NCBI RefSeq assembly: GCF_002741075.1
Contig: NZ_CP016634.1
Location: forward strand, 3,192,001-3,256,000
Reading direction: 5' to 3'
Source: Pseudomonas putida
Lineage (GTDB): Bacteria; Pseudomonadota; Gammaproteobacteria; Pseudomonadales; Pseudomonadaceae
DNA length: 64,000 bases
Shown here: piece by piece, positions 18,723 through 28,665 of the stretch
Numbering within the stretch: position 1 is the stretch's first letter
How the letters are laid out: every line of letters begins with the position of its first letter
Made by a program: the position numbers and the translations under genes
The notes under the pieces: model-generated
Database searches by the model: none
What the model was told of the DNA's origin: nothing
The model's input: only the letters and a program-made list of their open reading frames with translations

Positions 18723-20867
18723 ATGCCTGTTTCATCTCTGAAACAAGGCCGTACCGTGTTCCCTGGCACGCCACCTTACCCTCGCCTGTTGTTGCTGACT
18801 GCCCTCTTGGGCGGCCCGGCCCTGGCCGATGATTTGTTCCTCGACAACCAGGACCTGCCCCAGGTTCTGACCGCGACACGCCTGAAACAATCCCCGGCGG
18901 CAGTGCCTGGCAGCATGACGGTGCTCGACAGCGAACTGATCCGCGCCAGCGGCGCACGCGACATCCCTGAGCTGATGCGCCTGGTGCCCGGCATGATGGT
19001 GGGCTACGTCGCCGGCAACCAGCCGACCGTCAACTACCATGGCAGCAACGTCAACGACGCCCGGCGCATGCAGGTGCTGATCGATGGCCGCTCGGTGTAC
19101 CGCGCCGGCCTTGCCACGGTGGACTGGAGCGACATCCCGCTGGCCATCGAGGACATCGACCGGATCGAGGTGTTCCGCGGCCCCAATACCGTGAGCTATG
19201 GCGCCAACGCCCTGATGGCGGTGGTCAACATCCTCACCCGCAACCCCGCCGACAGCCACGGTACCCGGGTCAAAGTCACCCGCGGCCAGGACGGCATCAA
19301 TGATTACTACGCCAGCCAGGGCTTTGGTTGGGAAGGCGGCGACATGCGCCTGTCGCTGTCCGGCATGCAGGACGATGGCTTCGACGAGGACCAGTTCGGC
19401 AACGACTACCGCGACAGCCGCCGCCTCAACCGCTTCAACCTCAGCGCCAGCCACAACCTGGCGGTGAACCAGACCCTGGAATGGCAACTGGCGGCCAAGG
19501 AAGGCAGCAATCAACGGCCATATACGTATCAGCCGGTGTTCCCCTTCGTCACCGCCCGAGGCGACAACGCCGACGTCAATGCCAAGGATTATGCGGGCTC
19601 GATGCGCTGGAACATCGATTTCAACCCCGAGCACAGCCTGTACGTCCAAGGCTCGGCCCAGCACTTCGACCGACAACAGGTCTGGCTGGCCTGCGATGCG
19701 GCCATTGCCTTCAGCCCGGAGCTGACGCGGCTCTGGCAGATCAACCCCGACTATGCCGAGCAGGTGGCGCGCAACGCCAACAATCCACCCTCCAGCAGCG
19801 ATCCCGTGCAGAACGCCCTGCGCAACCAGATCGCCAACCAATGGGCCAATGGCGGGCGAGACGTGGTCTGCGGCGATGTGGACCAAAGCACCCGTGAAAC
19901 CCGCTTCGACCTCGAAGTCCAGGACACCCTGAGCCTGACCGACAATCTGCGCCTGCTCAGCGGAATGAACTACCGTTACGATCGCGCCGACTCGCAGACC
20001 TACTTCAACGGCAGCCTTGACGACCAGACCTGGCGCCTGTTCGGCCAGTTGGAGTGGCGCGCCGACGAGCACTGGATTCTCCAGGGTGGCGCGATGTTCG
20101 AGGACTCGCGCCTGTCGGGCAGCTCGCTCACCCCGCGCATGGCGGTCAACTACCTGATCACCCCGCGTCACGGTTTGCGTGCGGTGTACTCCGAGGCCGT
20201 GCGCTCGCCGGACATGTTCGAGAACAACGTCAACTGGAGCTATACGGTCAACAACCTGACCCCCAACGTCTACGGGTTGCAGCATGGCGAATACTTCGTC
20301 AAGACCCGTGGCCCGGGCGACCTCGAACAAGAGCGCATGCGCTCGCGAGAGCTGGGCTACAACGGCAATTTCAGCGACATCGATTTGAGCATGGATGTGA
20401 AGTTGTTCTATGACGAGATCACCGGAATGATCAGCGAGCCGTTGCGCAACAACCAGTACATTGCCAGCAACGCCAACAAGGCCCGCTTCAGCGGCAGCGA
20501 AACGCAACTGGACTGGCGCCCTACCCTGCAGGACCGCCTGCGCCTGACCTACGCCTACGTCGATGCCTGGGCCAGCAACCCCAGCGACCGACGCCTGAGC
20601 GCTCGCAACAGTGGCTCGGCCGGCTGGATGCGCGAATGGGGCGGAGGTTGGTCCAGCGCCCTGTTCTACTACGGTGACGATGCGCTCAACCAGTACCGCT
20701 ACGAACGCCTCGACCTGCGCGTGGCCAAGCGCATCCGCTTCCAGGGCACCAGCCTGGAGCTGGCCGCGCTCTGGCAGCAGCGGCTGGACGATGAACCGGT
20801 CACCGTGCCACAGAACCGCTACGACAGCCGCCACCGCCTGAGCGTGAGCGCGGAGCTGGAGTTCTGA
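18723..20867 (+). CDS. TonB-dependent outer-membrane receptor
   Basis: A 714-residue receptor. The signal peptide (RLLLLTALLGGPALAD) lies about 20 residues inside the first ATG; a GTG at 18756 with AAGG upstream may be the real start. A plug domain follows (LPQVLTATRLKQ to about 180, with IEVFRGPNTVSYGANAL), then a beta barrel ending in aromatic Phe (AELEF). It resembles the iron-siderophore/vitamin receptor group, but no clear substrate motif is visible. Its stop overlaps the next ATG by one base. The following genes are a periplasmic binding protein and a hybrid kinase, suggesting a signalling rather than simply nutritive role. Confidence 0.9.
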   Translation: MPVSSLKQGRTVFPGTPPYPRLLLLTALLGGPALADDLFLDNQDLPQVLTATRLKQSPAAVPGSMTVLDSELIRASGARDIPELMRLVPGMMVGYVAGNQPTVNYHGSNVNDARRMQVLIDGRSVYRAGLATVDWSDIPLAIEDIDRIEVFRGPNTVSYGANALMAVVNILTRNPADSHGTRVKVTRGQDGINDYYASQGFGWEGGDMRLSLSGMQDDGFDEDQFGNDYRDSRRLNRFNLSASHNLAVNQTLEWQLAAKEGSNQRPYTYQPVFPFVTARGDNADVNAKDYAGSMRWNIDFNPEHSLYVQGSAQHFDRQQVWLACDAAIAFSPELTRLWQINPDYAEQVARNANNPPSSSDPVQNALRNQIANQWANGGRDVVCGDVDQSTRETRFDLEVQDTLSLTDNLRLLSGMNYRYDRADSQTYFNGSLDDQTWRLFGQLEWRADEHWILQGGAMFEDSRLSGSSLTPRMAVNYLITPRHGLRAVYSEAVRSPDMFENNVNWSYTVNNLTPNVYGLQHGEYFVKTRGPGDLEQERMRSRELGYNGNFSDIDLSMDVKLFYDEITGMISEPLRNNQYIASNANKARFSGSETQLDWRPTLQDRLRLTYAYVDAWASNPSDRRLSARNSGSAGWMREWGGGWSSALFYYGDDALNQYRYERLDLRVAKRIRFQGTSLELAALWQQRLDDEPVTVPQNRYDSRHRLSVSAELEF

Positions 20868-21757
20868 TGGCCTCGCTGCTGCGCCTGCTGCTGTTCTGCC
20901 TGTGGCCCTTGGGCGCGGTGTCGGCCAGCGAGATTCTGTTGGTAGGCGCCAGCGACCAGCCCGGCGTGCGCAGCTTCGTCGCCGCCCTGGAGGCGCGCCG
21001 CCCCACCGACCAGGTGCACTTCAAGACCGTCGACACCCTGCCCACTCCCGGGCAATTGAAGGCCGATGTGCGCCTGGTGCTGCTCGACAGCGCAGCGTTC
21101 GAGTGGCGCCTGGGCGAGGCCGCCGGCCCTCCGGCTCTGGCCTTGCGCGTCAGTCGGGTACAGGCGGAACAACGCCTGGGAAAGTCGCGTCCCGCCTACC
21201 TGTGCCTGTTGTGGAGCGATCCACCGCCTGGTCGGCAACTGCGACTGGCGCGCTACCTGTTGCCACAGGCGCGACGGATCGGAGTGCTGTACGGCGAGCA
21301 AAGCCGCTTCATGCTTGACGAACTGCGCCTGGCCGCCCGCCCGCTGGGTCTTGAGATCGTCGCCCAGGATTGGCCGGACCCGCGCGACAGCCGCCCGCTG
21401 CAGCACCTCCTGAGCAACAGCGATGTTCTGCTGGGGATCGACGACCCTGACCTGTACAACTCCAAGACCGCCAAGAACGTGTTGCTCAGCAGCTATGGCC
21501 GACAGATGGCGCTGATCGGCCCGAACGCAAGCTTTGTCCGCGCCGGGGCCCTGGCCAGCACCTTCAGCGACCAGAACGATTGGCTCGCGGTGCTCGACCA
21601 GTTGCTCGACCGCCCGCCCGCCAGTTGGCCGCGCAGCCATTACCCCGCGCACTATGGGGTCAGTGGCAACCAGCAAGTGGCACGCGCCCTGGGCCTGGAG
21701 CCGATCGACCCCAAGGCCGCCGCCGTGGTGCTGGCCGAAGGAGAGCCCACCCCATGA
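20867..21757 (+). CDS. Periplasmic substrate-binding-like protein
   Basis: A 296-residue protein with a signal peptide (LLRLLLFCLWPLGAVSAS). The fold pattern (ILLVGASDQPGVRSFVAAL, RIGVLYGEQSRF, LLGIDDPDLYN, LIGPNASFVRAGAL) is that of the ABC_sub_bind/COG2984 family of periplasmic binding proteins. No ABC permease or ATPase is nearby. It is locked between a TonB-dependent receptor (one-base overlap) and a hybrid histidine kinase (four-base overlap), so it probably presents a ligand to the kinase. The role is inference from context. Confidence 0.75.
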   Translation: MASLLRLLLFCLWPLGAVSASEILLVGASDQPGVRSFVAALEARRPTDQVHFKTVDTLPTPGQLKADVRLVLLDSAAFEWRLGEAAGPPALALRVSRVQAEQRLGKSRPAYLCLLWSDPPPGRQLRLARYLLPQARRIGVLYGEQSRFMLDELRLAARPLGLEIVAQDWPDPRDSRPLQHLLSNSDVLLGIDDPDLYNSKTAKNVLLSSYGRQMALIGPNASFVRAGALASTFSDQNDWLAVLDQLLDRPPASWPRSHYPAHYGVSGNQQVARALGLEPIDPKAAAVVLAEGEPTP

Positions 21758-23679
21758 GCAACCGCCTGAGCTGGGACATCCATACCCGCACCCAGATCAT
21801 CAGCCTGGGCCCCGCCCTGCTGCTGACCTTGCTGCTGATCAGTTTCTTTACCTTCGTGCGTCTGCAGGACCTGCGCCAAGAGCTCAACCACACCGGGCAG
21901 TTGATCGCCAACCAGCTGGCCCCGGCCTCCGAATACGGCGTGATCTCGGGCAACAACGAGGTGCTCGAAAGCCTCATGCGCGCGACCTTGAGCATTCCAC
22001 ATGTACGCTTTCTCGAAGTACAGGACAGCCGTAACCACATCTTGGTGTACGTCGAGCAGAACGGCGAGAGCGCTAACCGGGCCCAGCGTGTGGAAGTGTT
22101 CCAGGCACCGATCCGTCTGCAGCAGATCCGCCTGGACAACGACTTCCTGCAGCAGGGCAACACACCTGCCCCCAGCATCGGCGATGACTATCTGGGGCGG
22201 GTGATCGTGGGCATGTCCGACGATGCATTCAGCCAGCGCCAACAGGAAATCGTCATCAAAGCCGGCATCCTGGCCTTGTTCGCCTTGCTGTTCACCTTCC
22301 TGCTCGCCCGCCGCCTGGCCATGAGCCTGGCCAAGCCGATCAGCGACATGGGCCATGCGGTCAAGGCCATCCAGAAAGGTGAGTTCAAGACCCAGGTGCC
22401 GGAAGTCGACGACAGCGAGCTGGGACACCTGGCCCGACACATCAACAACTTGGCCAGCGCACTGGAGAAAGCCAGCACCGAGCAGAAGCAGGCCATGGCG
22501 CAGATGATCCAGGCGCGTGAGGAGGCTGAGCAGGCCAACCGGACCAAGTCGGAGTTCCTGGCGATGATGAGCCATGAGCTGCGCACCCCCATGAACGGTG
22601 TACTGGGCATGCTGCAACTGCTCGAAACCACCCCGCTGACCAGCGAACAGGCTGACTACACCGCCGTAGCCACCGAGTCCACTGGGCACCTGCTCAAGGT
22701 GATCAACGATATCCTCGACTTCTCGCGAATCGAGCGCACCACGCTGGAACTGGAGCACATCGCGTTCAACCTGGGCGAGCTGATCAGCAGCAGCGTCCAG
22801 TCGTTCCAGCACAGTGCCCAGCAACGCGGGCTGGGTCTGCACCTGCAGCTTCGCCAGGGCATCGAGCGGTTGCAAGTCACAGGCGATCCGACGCGGATCC
22901 GTCAGATCCTGCTGAACCTGATCGGCAACGCTCTGAAATTCACCGAGCACGGCCAAGTGGAAGTGGAAGCCCGTTGGCGGGCCCTGGACGCGCAGCAGAT
23001 AAGGTTCACCTGCGCGGTGCGTGACACCGGCATCGGCATCGACAGCGATCGCCTGGAGATGATGTTCGTGGCTTTCCAGCAGGCCGACAGCTCGATTTCC
23101 CGCCGCTATGGCGGTACAGGCCTTGGCCTGGCGATCGCCCGGACCCTCGCCGAACGCATGGGCGGACAGTTGCGCGGCGAAAGCCGCGAAGGCCTGGGCT
23201 CGACCTTCACCCTGGAAATGCCCCTGGCCCTGGCCAGCACCACGGCGACCCTGCTTCCAGCCCAGGATGCCGAAGGCCAAGGGGCCTGCGAAGGCGGGCA
23301 GATCCTGCTGGTGGAAGACAACCCGGTCAACCAGAGCGTCATCGAGGCCATGCTGCGCAGCCTGGGCTTCGACGTCGTCACGGCCCTCGATGGCCTTCAG
23401 GCTGTCGAGCAGGTGCTCCAGCAACGCTTCGCCGCCGTGCTGATGGACTGCCGCTTGCCGGTGGTGGATGGCTATGAGGCGACCCGGCGTATCCGTCTGC
23501 TGCCCCATGGCGCGCAGGTGCCGATCATCGCCCTCACGGCCAACGCCCTGCAGGGCGACCGCGAGCGCTGCCTGGCGGCGGGCATGAACGATTACCTGAG
23601 CAAACCGTTCAAACGTACGGAATTGCAGCAGGTGCTGCAGCGTTGGTTGTCTGGACGGACAGCCGCGACTGGCGATTAA
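21754..23679 (+). CDS. Hybrid sensor histidine kinase with receiver domain
   Basis: A 641-residue kinase from the ATG at 21754, which overlaps the upstream stop. The frame is open further upstream but that part overlaps the binding-protein gene. Order: transmembrane segment (about 15-35), periplasmic sensor (about 36-165), second transmembrane segment (about 168-190), HAMP, HisKA with MMSHELRTPMNGVLGM (His at about 272), HATPase (DTGIGI, GGTGLGLAI) and a C-terminal receiver with the Asp in LMDCRLPVVDG and KPF. No Hpt domain or partner regulator is encoded beside it. It is similar in layout to BarA/GacS-class and TorS-like kinases. Confidence 0.93.
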   Translation: MSNRLSWDIHTRTQIISLGPALLLTLLLISFFTFVRLQDLRQELNHTGQLIANQLAPASEYGVISGNNEVLESLMRATLSIPHVRFLEVQDSRNHILVYVEQNGESANRAQRVEVFQAPIRLQQIRLDNDFLQQGNTPAPSIGDDYLGRVIVGMSDDAFSQRQQEIVIKAGILALFALLFTFLLARRLAMSLAKPISDMGHAVKAIQKGEFKTQVPEVDDSELGHLARHINNLASALEKASTEQKQAMAQMIQAREEAEQANRTKSEFLAMMSHELRTPMNGVLGMLQLLETTPLTSEQADYTAVATESTGHLLKVINDILDFSRIERTTLELEHIAFNLGELISSSVQSFQHSAQQRGLGLHLQLRQGIERLQVTGDPTRIRQILLNLIGNALKFTEHGQVEVEARWRALDAQQIRFTCAVRDTGIGIDSDRLEMMFVAFQQADSSISRRYGGTGLGLAIARTLAERMGGQLRGESREGLGSTFTLEMPLALASTTATLLPAQDAEGQGACEGGQILLVEDNPVNQSVIEAMLRSLGFDVVTALDGLQAVEQVLQQRFAAVLMDCRLPVVDGYEATRRIRLLPHGAQVPIIALTANALQGDRERCLAAGMNDYLSKPFKRTELQQVLQRWLSGRTAATGD

Positions 23680-23808
23680 CGCCGAAATACGGCAGTCTAG
23701 GGAGATGGAAGCCAGAACGCGGCTTGTCCGGTGTCGGTGACGGGTCGCCAGACGACGCAAAGCTGCCGAATTAACCGCCCTGGCCACTAGACAGGACCTG
23801 CATAGGCC

Positions 23809-23827
23809 CTGAAAATAAGCGTTTCAG
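23809..23827. promoter_or_regulatory. Candidate operator upstream of fabA
   Basis: CTGAAA (23809-23814) and TTTCAG (23822-23827) form an inverted repeat with a 7-base spacer, about 150 bases before fabA in a 292-base gene-free region. In P. aeruginosa the TetR-type regulator DesT acts on fabAB; whether this site is the equivalent is inference. Confidence 0.4.
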
Positions 23828-23971
23828 TGCACACCTGTACTTCTTTGCCAGGTGCGCTGTGACTTTCACCACAACGCAATAGTCTACCTGTAGGCTGCCG
23901 TCCCGGACTCAACCGACGGGCCGGCCGGGAAGATTCAGCCCCAGCCGCACGGGGATTATTGAGGAGCTCGC

Positions 23972-24487
23972 ATGACCAAACAAAACGCCTTTACTCGGGA
24001 AGATTTGCTGCGCTGCAGTCGCGGTGAGCTGTTCGGCCCAGGTAATGCGCAACTGCCCGCCCCGAACATGCTGATGGTCGATCGCATCACCCATATCAGC
24101 GCCGAAGGCGGCAAGTACGGCAAAGGTGAATTGGTCGCCGAGCTGGATATCAATCCGGACCTGTGGTTCTTCGCCTGCCACTTCGAAGGCGACCCCGTCA
24201 TGCCGGGCTGCCTGGGCCTGGATGCCATGTGGCAGCTGGTCGGCTTCTTCCTCGGCTGGCAGGGTCTGCCAGGCCGTGGCCGCGCCCTGGGCTCGGGCGA
24301 AGTGAAATTCTTCGGCCAAGTACTGCCCTCGGCCCAGAAAGTCACCTACAACATTCATATCAAGCGCGTCCTGAAGGGCAAGCTGAACATGGCCATCGCC
24401 GATGGCTCGGTCAGCGTCGACGGCCGCGAGATCTACACCGCCGAAGGCCTGCGGGTCGGCGTGTTCACCTCCACTGACAATTTCTAA
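23972..24487 (+). CDS. fabA: FabA, 3-hydroxydecanoyl-ACP dehydratase/isomerase
   Basis: A 171-residue protein, the normal FabA length. The catalytic His is in [18 protein letters not shown] (His at about 70) and the catalytic Asp follows in GLDAMWQ. It dehydrates 3-hydroxydecanoyl-ACP and isomerises the product to cis-3-decenoyl-ACP, starting unsaturated fatty-acid synthesis. TTGAGGAGCTCGC precedes the ATG (strong ribosome-binding site). fabB follows after 11 bases. Confidence 0.98.
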   Translation: MTKQNAFTREDLLRCSRGELFGPGNAQLPAPNMLMVDRITHISAEGGKYGKGELVAELDINPDLWFFACHFEGDPVMPGCLGLDAMWQLVGFFLGWQGLPGRGRALGSGEVKFFGQVLPSAQKVTYNIHIKRVLKGKLNMAIADGSVSVDGREIYTAEGLRVGVFTSTDNF

Positions 24488-24498
24488 GGGTTATTCGC

Positions 24499-25719
24499 AT
24501 GCGCCGCGTCGTTATCACTGGTCTGGGCATCGTATCGTGCCTGGGCAATGACAAAGCTACCGTCACCGAAAACCTGCGCAACAGCCGTCCGGGTATCCGC
24601 TACAACCCGGAATACAAGGAAATGGGGCTGCGTAGCCAGGTTTCCGGTTCCATCGACCTCAACCTCGAAGAGCTGATCGACCGCAAGGTCTATCGCTTCG
24701 TCGGCCACGCCGCTGCCTACGCCTACCTGGCGATGCAGGACGCGATCAAGGATGCCGGCCTGACCGAGGAGCAAGTCTCCAACCCGCGTACCGGCCTGGT
24801 CGCAGGTTCCGGCGGCGCCTCCACCCTGAACCAGATGGAAGCCCTGGACACCCTGCGCGAGAAAGGCGTCAAGCGCGTCGGCCCATACCGTGTCACCCGC
24901 ACCATGGGCAGCACAGTGTCGGCATGCCTGGCCACCCCGTTCAAGATCAAGGGCATCAACTACTCGATCTCGTCGGCCTGCGCCACCTCTGCTCACTGCA
25001 TCGGCACCGCCCTGGAGCAGATCCAGTGGGGCAAGCAGGACATCGTCTTCGCCGGCGGCGGTGAAGAAGAGCACTGGAGCCAGTCGTTCCTGTTCGATGC
25101 CATGGGCGCCCTGTCGACCAAGCGCAACGAAACCCCAGAGCTGGCCTCGCGCGCCTACGACGCGGACCGTGATGGCTTCGTCATCGCCGGTGGCGGCGGC
25201 ATGGTCGTGGTCGAGGAGCTGGAACACGCCCTGGCCCGTGGCGCCAAGATCTACGCCGAAATCGTCGGCTACGGCGCAACCTCCGACGGCTACGACATGG
25301 TGGCCCCGAGCGGCGAAGGCGCGATCCGCTGCATGCAACAGGCGCTGTCCACCGTCGACACCCCGATCGACTACCTCAACACCCACGGCACCTCGACCCC
25401 CGTCGGTGACGTCGCCGAGATCAAGGGTGTACGTGAAGTGTTCGGCGACAAGGCACCGAAGATCAGCTCGACCAAGAGCCTGTCCGGCCACTCCCTGGGT
25501 GCCGCAGGCGTCCACGAGGCGATCTACTGCCTGCTGATGATGGAGAACAACTTCATCGCCGGCTCCGCCAACATCGATGAGCTGGACCCGGAGGTCGCCG
25601 ACCTGCCGATCCTGCGCCAGACCGAAGAAAACGCCAAGATCGACACGGTCATGAGCAACAGCTTCGGCTTCGGTGGCACCAACGCCACCCTGGTGCTCAA
25701 GCGTTGGACTGGCAAGTAA
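24499..25719 (+). CDS. fabB: FabB, 3-oxoacyl-ACP synthase I
   Basis: A 406-residue condensing enzyme. The active-site Cys is in [10 protein letters not shown] (about 163), and the two His are in [11 protein letters not shown] (about 298) and [12 protein letters not shown] (about 333). It extends cis-3-decenoyl-ACP and later intermediates and pairs functionally with FabA. It is the second gene of the fabAB operon and is followed by a strong terminator. Confidence 0.98.
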   Translation: MRRVVITGLGIVSCLGNDKATVTENLRNSRPGIRYNPEYKEMGLRSQVSGSIDLNLEELIDRKVYRFVGHAAAYAYLAMQDAIKDAGLTEEQVSNPRTGLVAGSGGASTLNQMEALDTLREKGVKRVGPYRVTRTMGSTVSACLATPFKIKGINYSISSACATSAHCIGTALEQIQWGKQDIVFAGGGEEEHWSQSFLFDAMGALSTKRNETPELASRAYDADRDGFVIAGGGGMVVVEELEHALARGAKIYAEIVGYGATSDGYDMVAPSGEGAIRCMQQALSTVDTPIDYLNTHGTSTPVGDVAEIKGVREVFGDKAPKISSTKSLSGHSLGAAGVHEAIYCLLMMENNFIAGSANIDELDPEVADLPILRQTEENAKIDTVMSNSFGFGGTNATLVLKRWTGK

Positions 25720-25740
25720 TCGCCTGACCTCGCTGCAATG

Positions 25741-25775
25741 AAAACGCCCCGACTGGTTCGGGGCGTTTTCGTTTG
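25741..25775. terminator. Bidirectional intrinsic terminator after fabB
   Basis: AAAACGCCCCGA (25741-25752) pairs with TCGGGGCGTTTT (25758-25769) around a five-base loop, followed by a T-rich run on the plus strand and by T's on the minus strand from the flanking A's. It serves fabAB and the convergent chemoreceptor gene. Confidence 0.9.
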
Positions 25776-25807
25776 GATTGCAAGAATAGAGGAAGGACCT
25801 CGCCCTC

Positions 25808-27433
25808 CTACACCGAGAACCTGTGCACCAACGCGTTCAGATCCACCGCCAACTGCGACAGAGCCTGGCTCGCCGCCGAGGTCTGCTCGGCCCCGGCCGA
25901 GGACTGGTGCGCCAGGTCGCGGATGGTGGTCAGGTTGCGATCCACTTCACGGGCGACCTGGGCCTGCTCTTCCGATGCACTGGCAATCACCAGGTTGCGT
26001 TCGTTGATCCGCGCGATGGCCGCCGTGATCCCCTCCAGCGCCTCTCCTGCGGCATGAGCACCCTCGAGGGTCGAGCGCGCCCGCTCATTGCTCTGCTGCA
26101 TGCCGTGCACGGCCCGCTCGGTGCCAGCCTGGATGGCAATGATCATCTGCTCGATCTCCCGGGTCGACGTCTGCGTGCGATGGGCCAGCGCCCTCACTTC
26201 ATCAGCCACCACCGCGAAGCCACGCCCCGCTTCCCCCGCCCGCGCCGCTTCGATGGCGGCATTGAGCGCCAACAGGTTGGTCTGGTCGGCAATAGCGCCA
26301 ATCACGTCCAGTACCTTGCTGATGTCCTGCACCTGCTGCGCCAGTTGCCCCACCTCCTCGGCGTTGTCGGCCACGCCCGCAGCCAGGGACTCGATGGCAT
26401 GCACGGTCGCCTGCACCTGCTCACGCCCCTGCCGGGCGATGCGGTCGGACTCGCGGGAAGCCTCGGACGTGGCAACGGCATTGCTCGCCACCTCCTCCAC
26501 CGCCGAGGTCATCTGGTTGACGGCCGTCGCCGCCTGCTCGATTTCCTGGCTCTGTTGCTGCAAGCCAAGGGTTGCGCCCTCAGTGACCGCGCTGAGCTGC
26601 TCGGATGCCGAGGCCAACTGGTCTGCCGAGTCGGAAATTCGCCCGATGGTGTCACGCAGGCTCTGTTGCATGACTTTGAGCGCCGCCTGCAGGCGCGCAG
26701 GCTCGTCGTCGCCCTGTACGGTGATCTGCGGCGTCAAGTCGCCCTTGGCGACTGTCTCGGCCACCTGCAATGACTGTCCCAGTGGCCGTACGATACTGCG
26801 GGTCAGGAGCAGCGCCAGGACCACGGTCATGGTCACCGCCACCAGCAACAGCACCCACACCCAGACCTTGGCGCCTGCATAGACTGCCTCGGCAAGGTCC
26901 GTGGCGCGATCGGCGTGGTGGATGTTCAACTCGATCAATTCATTGAGGGTGGCGGTCATCTGGTCAGCGAACTGGTTCATCTCGCCATTGACCAAGGTCG
27001 CCGCCGCCTCGCCACGCCCCTCGCCCGCCAGCTGCATCACCTGGCCCTGCAGGTCCAGGTACCGGCGCTCAAGGTCCTGGTAGCGATCGAGCAGCGTCTG
27101 TTCTTCCGGCAGCACGATCAACGCTTTGTAGCGCTGCTGCACCTCGTTCAAGCCTGCCTTGAGGTCCTCGATACGCGCACGGTTCTGTTGCTGCGCCGCC
27201 GGCGCCGGGTCGATCAGCAGGCGCAAGGTCAGGGCGCGAATTCGCAACATGTCCTGGGTCATGCGCCCCACCGAAATGACACTGGGCAGCCAGTTGTCAT
27301 CCACCTGTTCGGCCTGCTGGCGCATATGGGTCATCTGCTGGAGAGAAAAGCCCCCGAGCACAGCGACCAACAAGGCCATCAAGCCAAAGCCAAGCCCCGC
27401 ACGCGGGGCAATGTTCAAGCGTCTCAGACTCAT
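25808..27433 (-). CDS. Methyl-accepting chemotaxis protein
   Basis: A 541-residue receptor from the ATG at 27433 ([13 protein letters not shown]), which has AGGGAG seven bases upstream. Transmembrane segments lie at about 12-32 and 185-207, flanking a helical periplasmic domain of the four-helix-bundle type. HAMP follows (about 208-262), then a long signalling domain with the conserved hairpin tip ([20 protein letters not shown], then [18 protein letters not shown]). It should pass ligand signals to CheW/CheA. The ligand cannot be read from sequence. Confidence 0.93.
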   Translation of the reverse strand: MSLRRLNIAPRAGLGFGLMALLVAVLGGFSLQQMTHMRQQAEQVDDNWLPSVISVGRMTQDMLRIRALTLRLLIDPAPAAQQQNRARIEDLKAGLNEVQQRYKALIVLPEEQTLLDRYQDLERRYLDLQGQVMQLAGEGRGEAAATLVNGEMNQFADQMTATLNELIELNIHHADRATDLAEAVYAGAKVWVWVLLLVAVTMTVVLALLLTRSIVRPLGQSLQVAETVAKGDLTPQITVQGDDEPARLQAALKVMQQSLRDTIGRISDSADQLASASEQLSAVTEGATLGLQQQSQEIEQAATAVNQMTSAVEEVASNAVATSEASRESDRIARQGREQVQATVHAIESLAAGVADNAEEVGQLAQQVQDISKVLDVIGAIADQTNLLALNAAIEAARAGEAGRGFAVVADEVRALAHRTQTSTREIEQMIIAIQAGTERAVHGMQQSNERARSTLEGAHAAGEALEGITAAIARINERNLVIASASEEQAQVAREVDRNLTTIRDLAHQSSAGAEQTSAASQALSQLAVDLNALVHRFSV

Positions 27434-27542
27434 GTACAGCTCCCTCTGCCACATTGTCGTTGTTATAGACGCTATCGGGGAGCGGCTGGATTTGCTTAAG
27501 ACGAAAAAGCAATATCAAAGTGCCACGCCCTAGCGGTACGCA

Positions 27543-28550
27543 TTATTTTGGTGCGCCCGGTAGCACTGACAGAAAGTTCGTGCGCGCCACCCGCGTGGCC
27601 ACCTCGGCGGGCAATGCGTCGAGGAACGCATCGAAACCGTGCATCTGCTCGCCGATTCCGGAAAAGCGCCCGACTACATCCGAGCCCAGCATGAAACGCT
27701 CAGGGAACCGCTCGACCAGCTCGAGCCACGCCTGGCGCGGCTGGCCTTGCTCGTCCAGCAAGTAAGGTTCGCGCAGGCTCCAGGACAGGTCGATGTACAG
27801 GTTCGGGTAATCTTCGAGCAGCCGGGTGAGCACCGGCAGAATGAACGTCATCTGGGTCTGGTGGCGGTGGATTTCCACGCTGGTGCCGGCATGCGCCCAG
27901 ATGAAGCGAGTATGCGGATGGTTGCGCAGTGGCGCTTCGATTTCCGCCAGGTACAGCGGGTTGCGCTCGCGCTTGGAGGTGATGTTGGAATGGATAAGCA
28001 CCGGCAGGTCACGTTCGGCCGCCAAGTGATAGATACGGGTCATGGCCTCGTTGTTGGCCCTGGGCGTATCGCCACTGGTCAGCGCGGTCAGATCGTCATG
28101 ACGGGTGAACACCTCGCCAATGCCCTGCCACAGGCCTGGGTACAGCTCGAGCATCCGCTCGATATGGCTGACGGCGTTCTTGTCCACCGGATTGAAACCA
28201 CTGAGAAACGGATGCAAGCGCCGACGCTGCTCCGGCGGCAGCTGTTGCACCGCGGCAGCCACGTAGACATCGGTGGCGCTGTACCAATAGGCGTCGGCAT
28301 CATCCCCGGCGTAGTAACGCGGGCGCTTGGGCTCATCCTCATGCCACTTCTTGGCCACGGGAATGCCCGCGATCATGGATTGCTCGACACCGGCCTCGTC
28401 CATGGCCTTGAACAGCGCAGGCATGCCCTCGCTCTCCTGGAAGAAGTCGACGTAGTGCAGGTGGGCATCGCTGTAACGGTAGTCCCGGGCCTGCGCCGTC
28501 AGACCTATGCCCGCAGACAACAGCAAGCAGGCCAGCGCTCTGGCGATCAT
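27543..28550 (-). CDS. Exported amidohydrolase (amidohydrolase_2 family)
   Basis: A 335-residue protein with a signal peptide (MIARALACLLLSAGIGLTAQA). The metal-dependent TIM-barrel hydrolase motifs are DAHLHYVDF (HxH near residue 32), LIHSNI, WAHAGTS and GSDVVGRF. It belongs to the amidohydrolase_2 group that includes dicarboxylate decarboxylases, but is periplasmic. The substrate is unknown. It is transcribed divergently from the pirin gene; a shared promoter region lies at 28551-28665. Confidence 0.85.
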   Translation of the reverse strand: MIARALACLLLSAGIGLTAQARDYRYSDAHLHYVDFFQESEGMPALFKAMDEAGVEQSMIAGIPVAKKWHEDEPKRPRYYAGDDADAYWYSATDVYVAAAVQQLPPEQRRRLHPFLSGFNPVDKNAVSHIERMLELYPGLWQGIGEVFTRHDDLTALTSGDTPRANNEAMTRIYHLAAERDLPVLIHSNITSKRERNPLYLAEIEAPLRNHPHTRFIWAHAGTSVEIHRHQTQMTFILPVLTRLLEDYPNLYIDLSWSLREPYLLDEQGQPRQAWLELVERFPERFMLGSDVVGRFSGIGEQMHGFDAFLDALPAEVATRVARTNFLSVLPGAPK

Positions 28551-28665
28551 GGTGGTCTTCCTCTGCGACTATGAAAAGAGTAGACCGACCCCTGCGCAAG
28601 GCGGTTCAGCCCATTTCGCCGAACCGCTATGCTTGAGGCATCCGTTGCCTGCCTGGAGCCCCGTC

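Noticed and set aside
18732..20834. 700-codon minus-strand frame opposite the TonB-dependent receptor
   Set aside because: It is a mirror of a high-GC coding region; the plus-strand frame has the signal peptide, plug and barrel end.
21652..23787. 711-codon minus-strand frame opposite the hybrid kinase
   Set aside because: The plus-strand frame carries complete HisKA, HATPase and receiver motifs; the opposite frame shows only Gln/His/Ala-rich translation.
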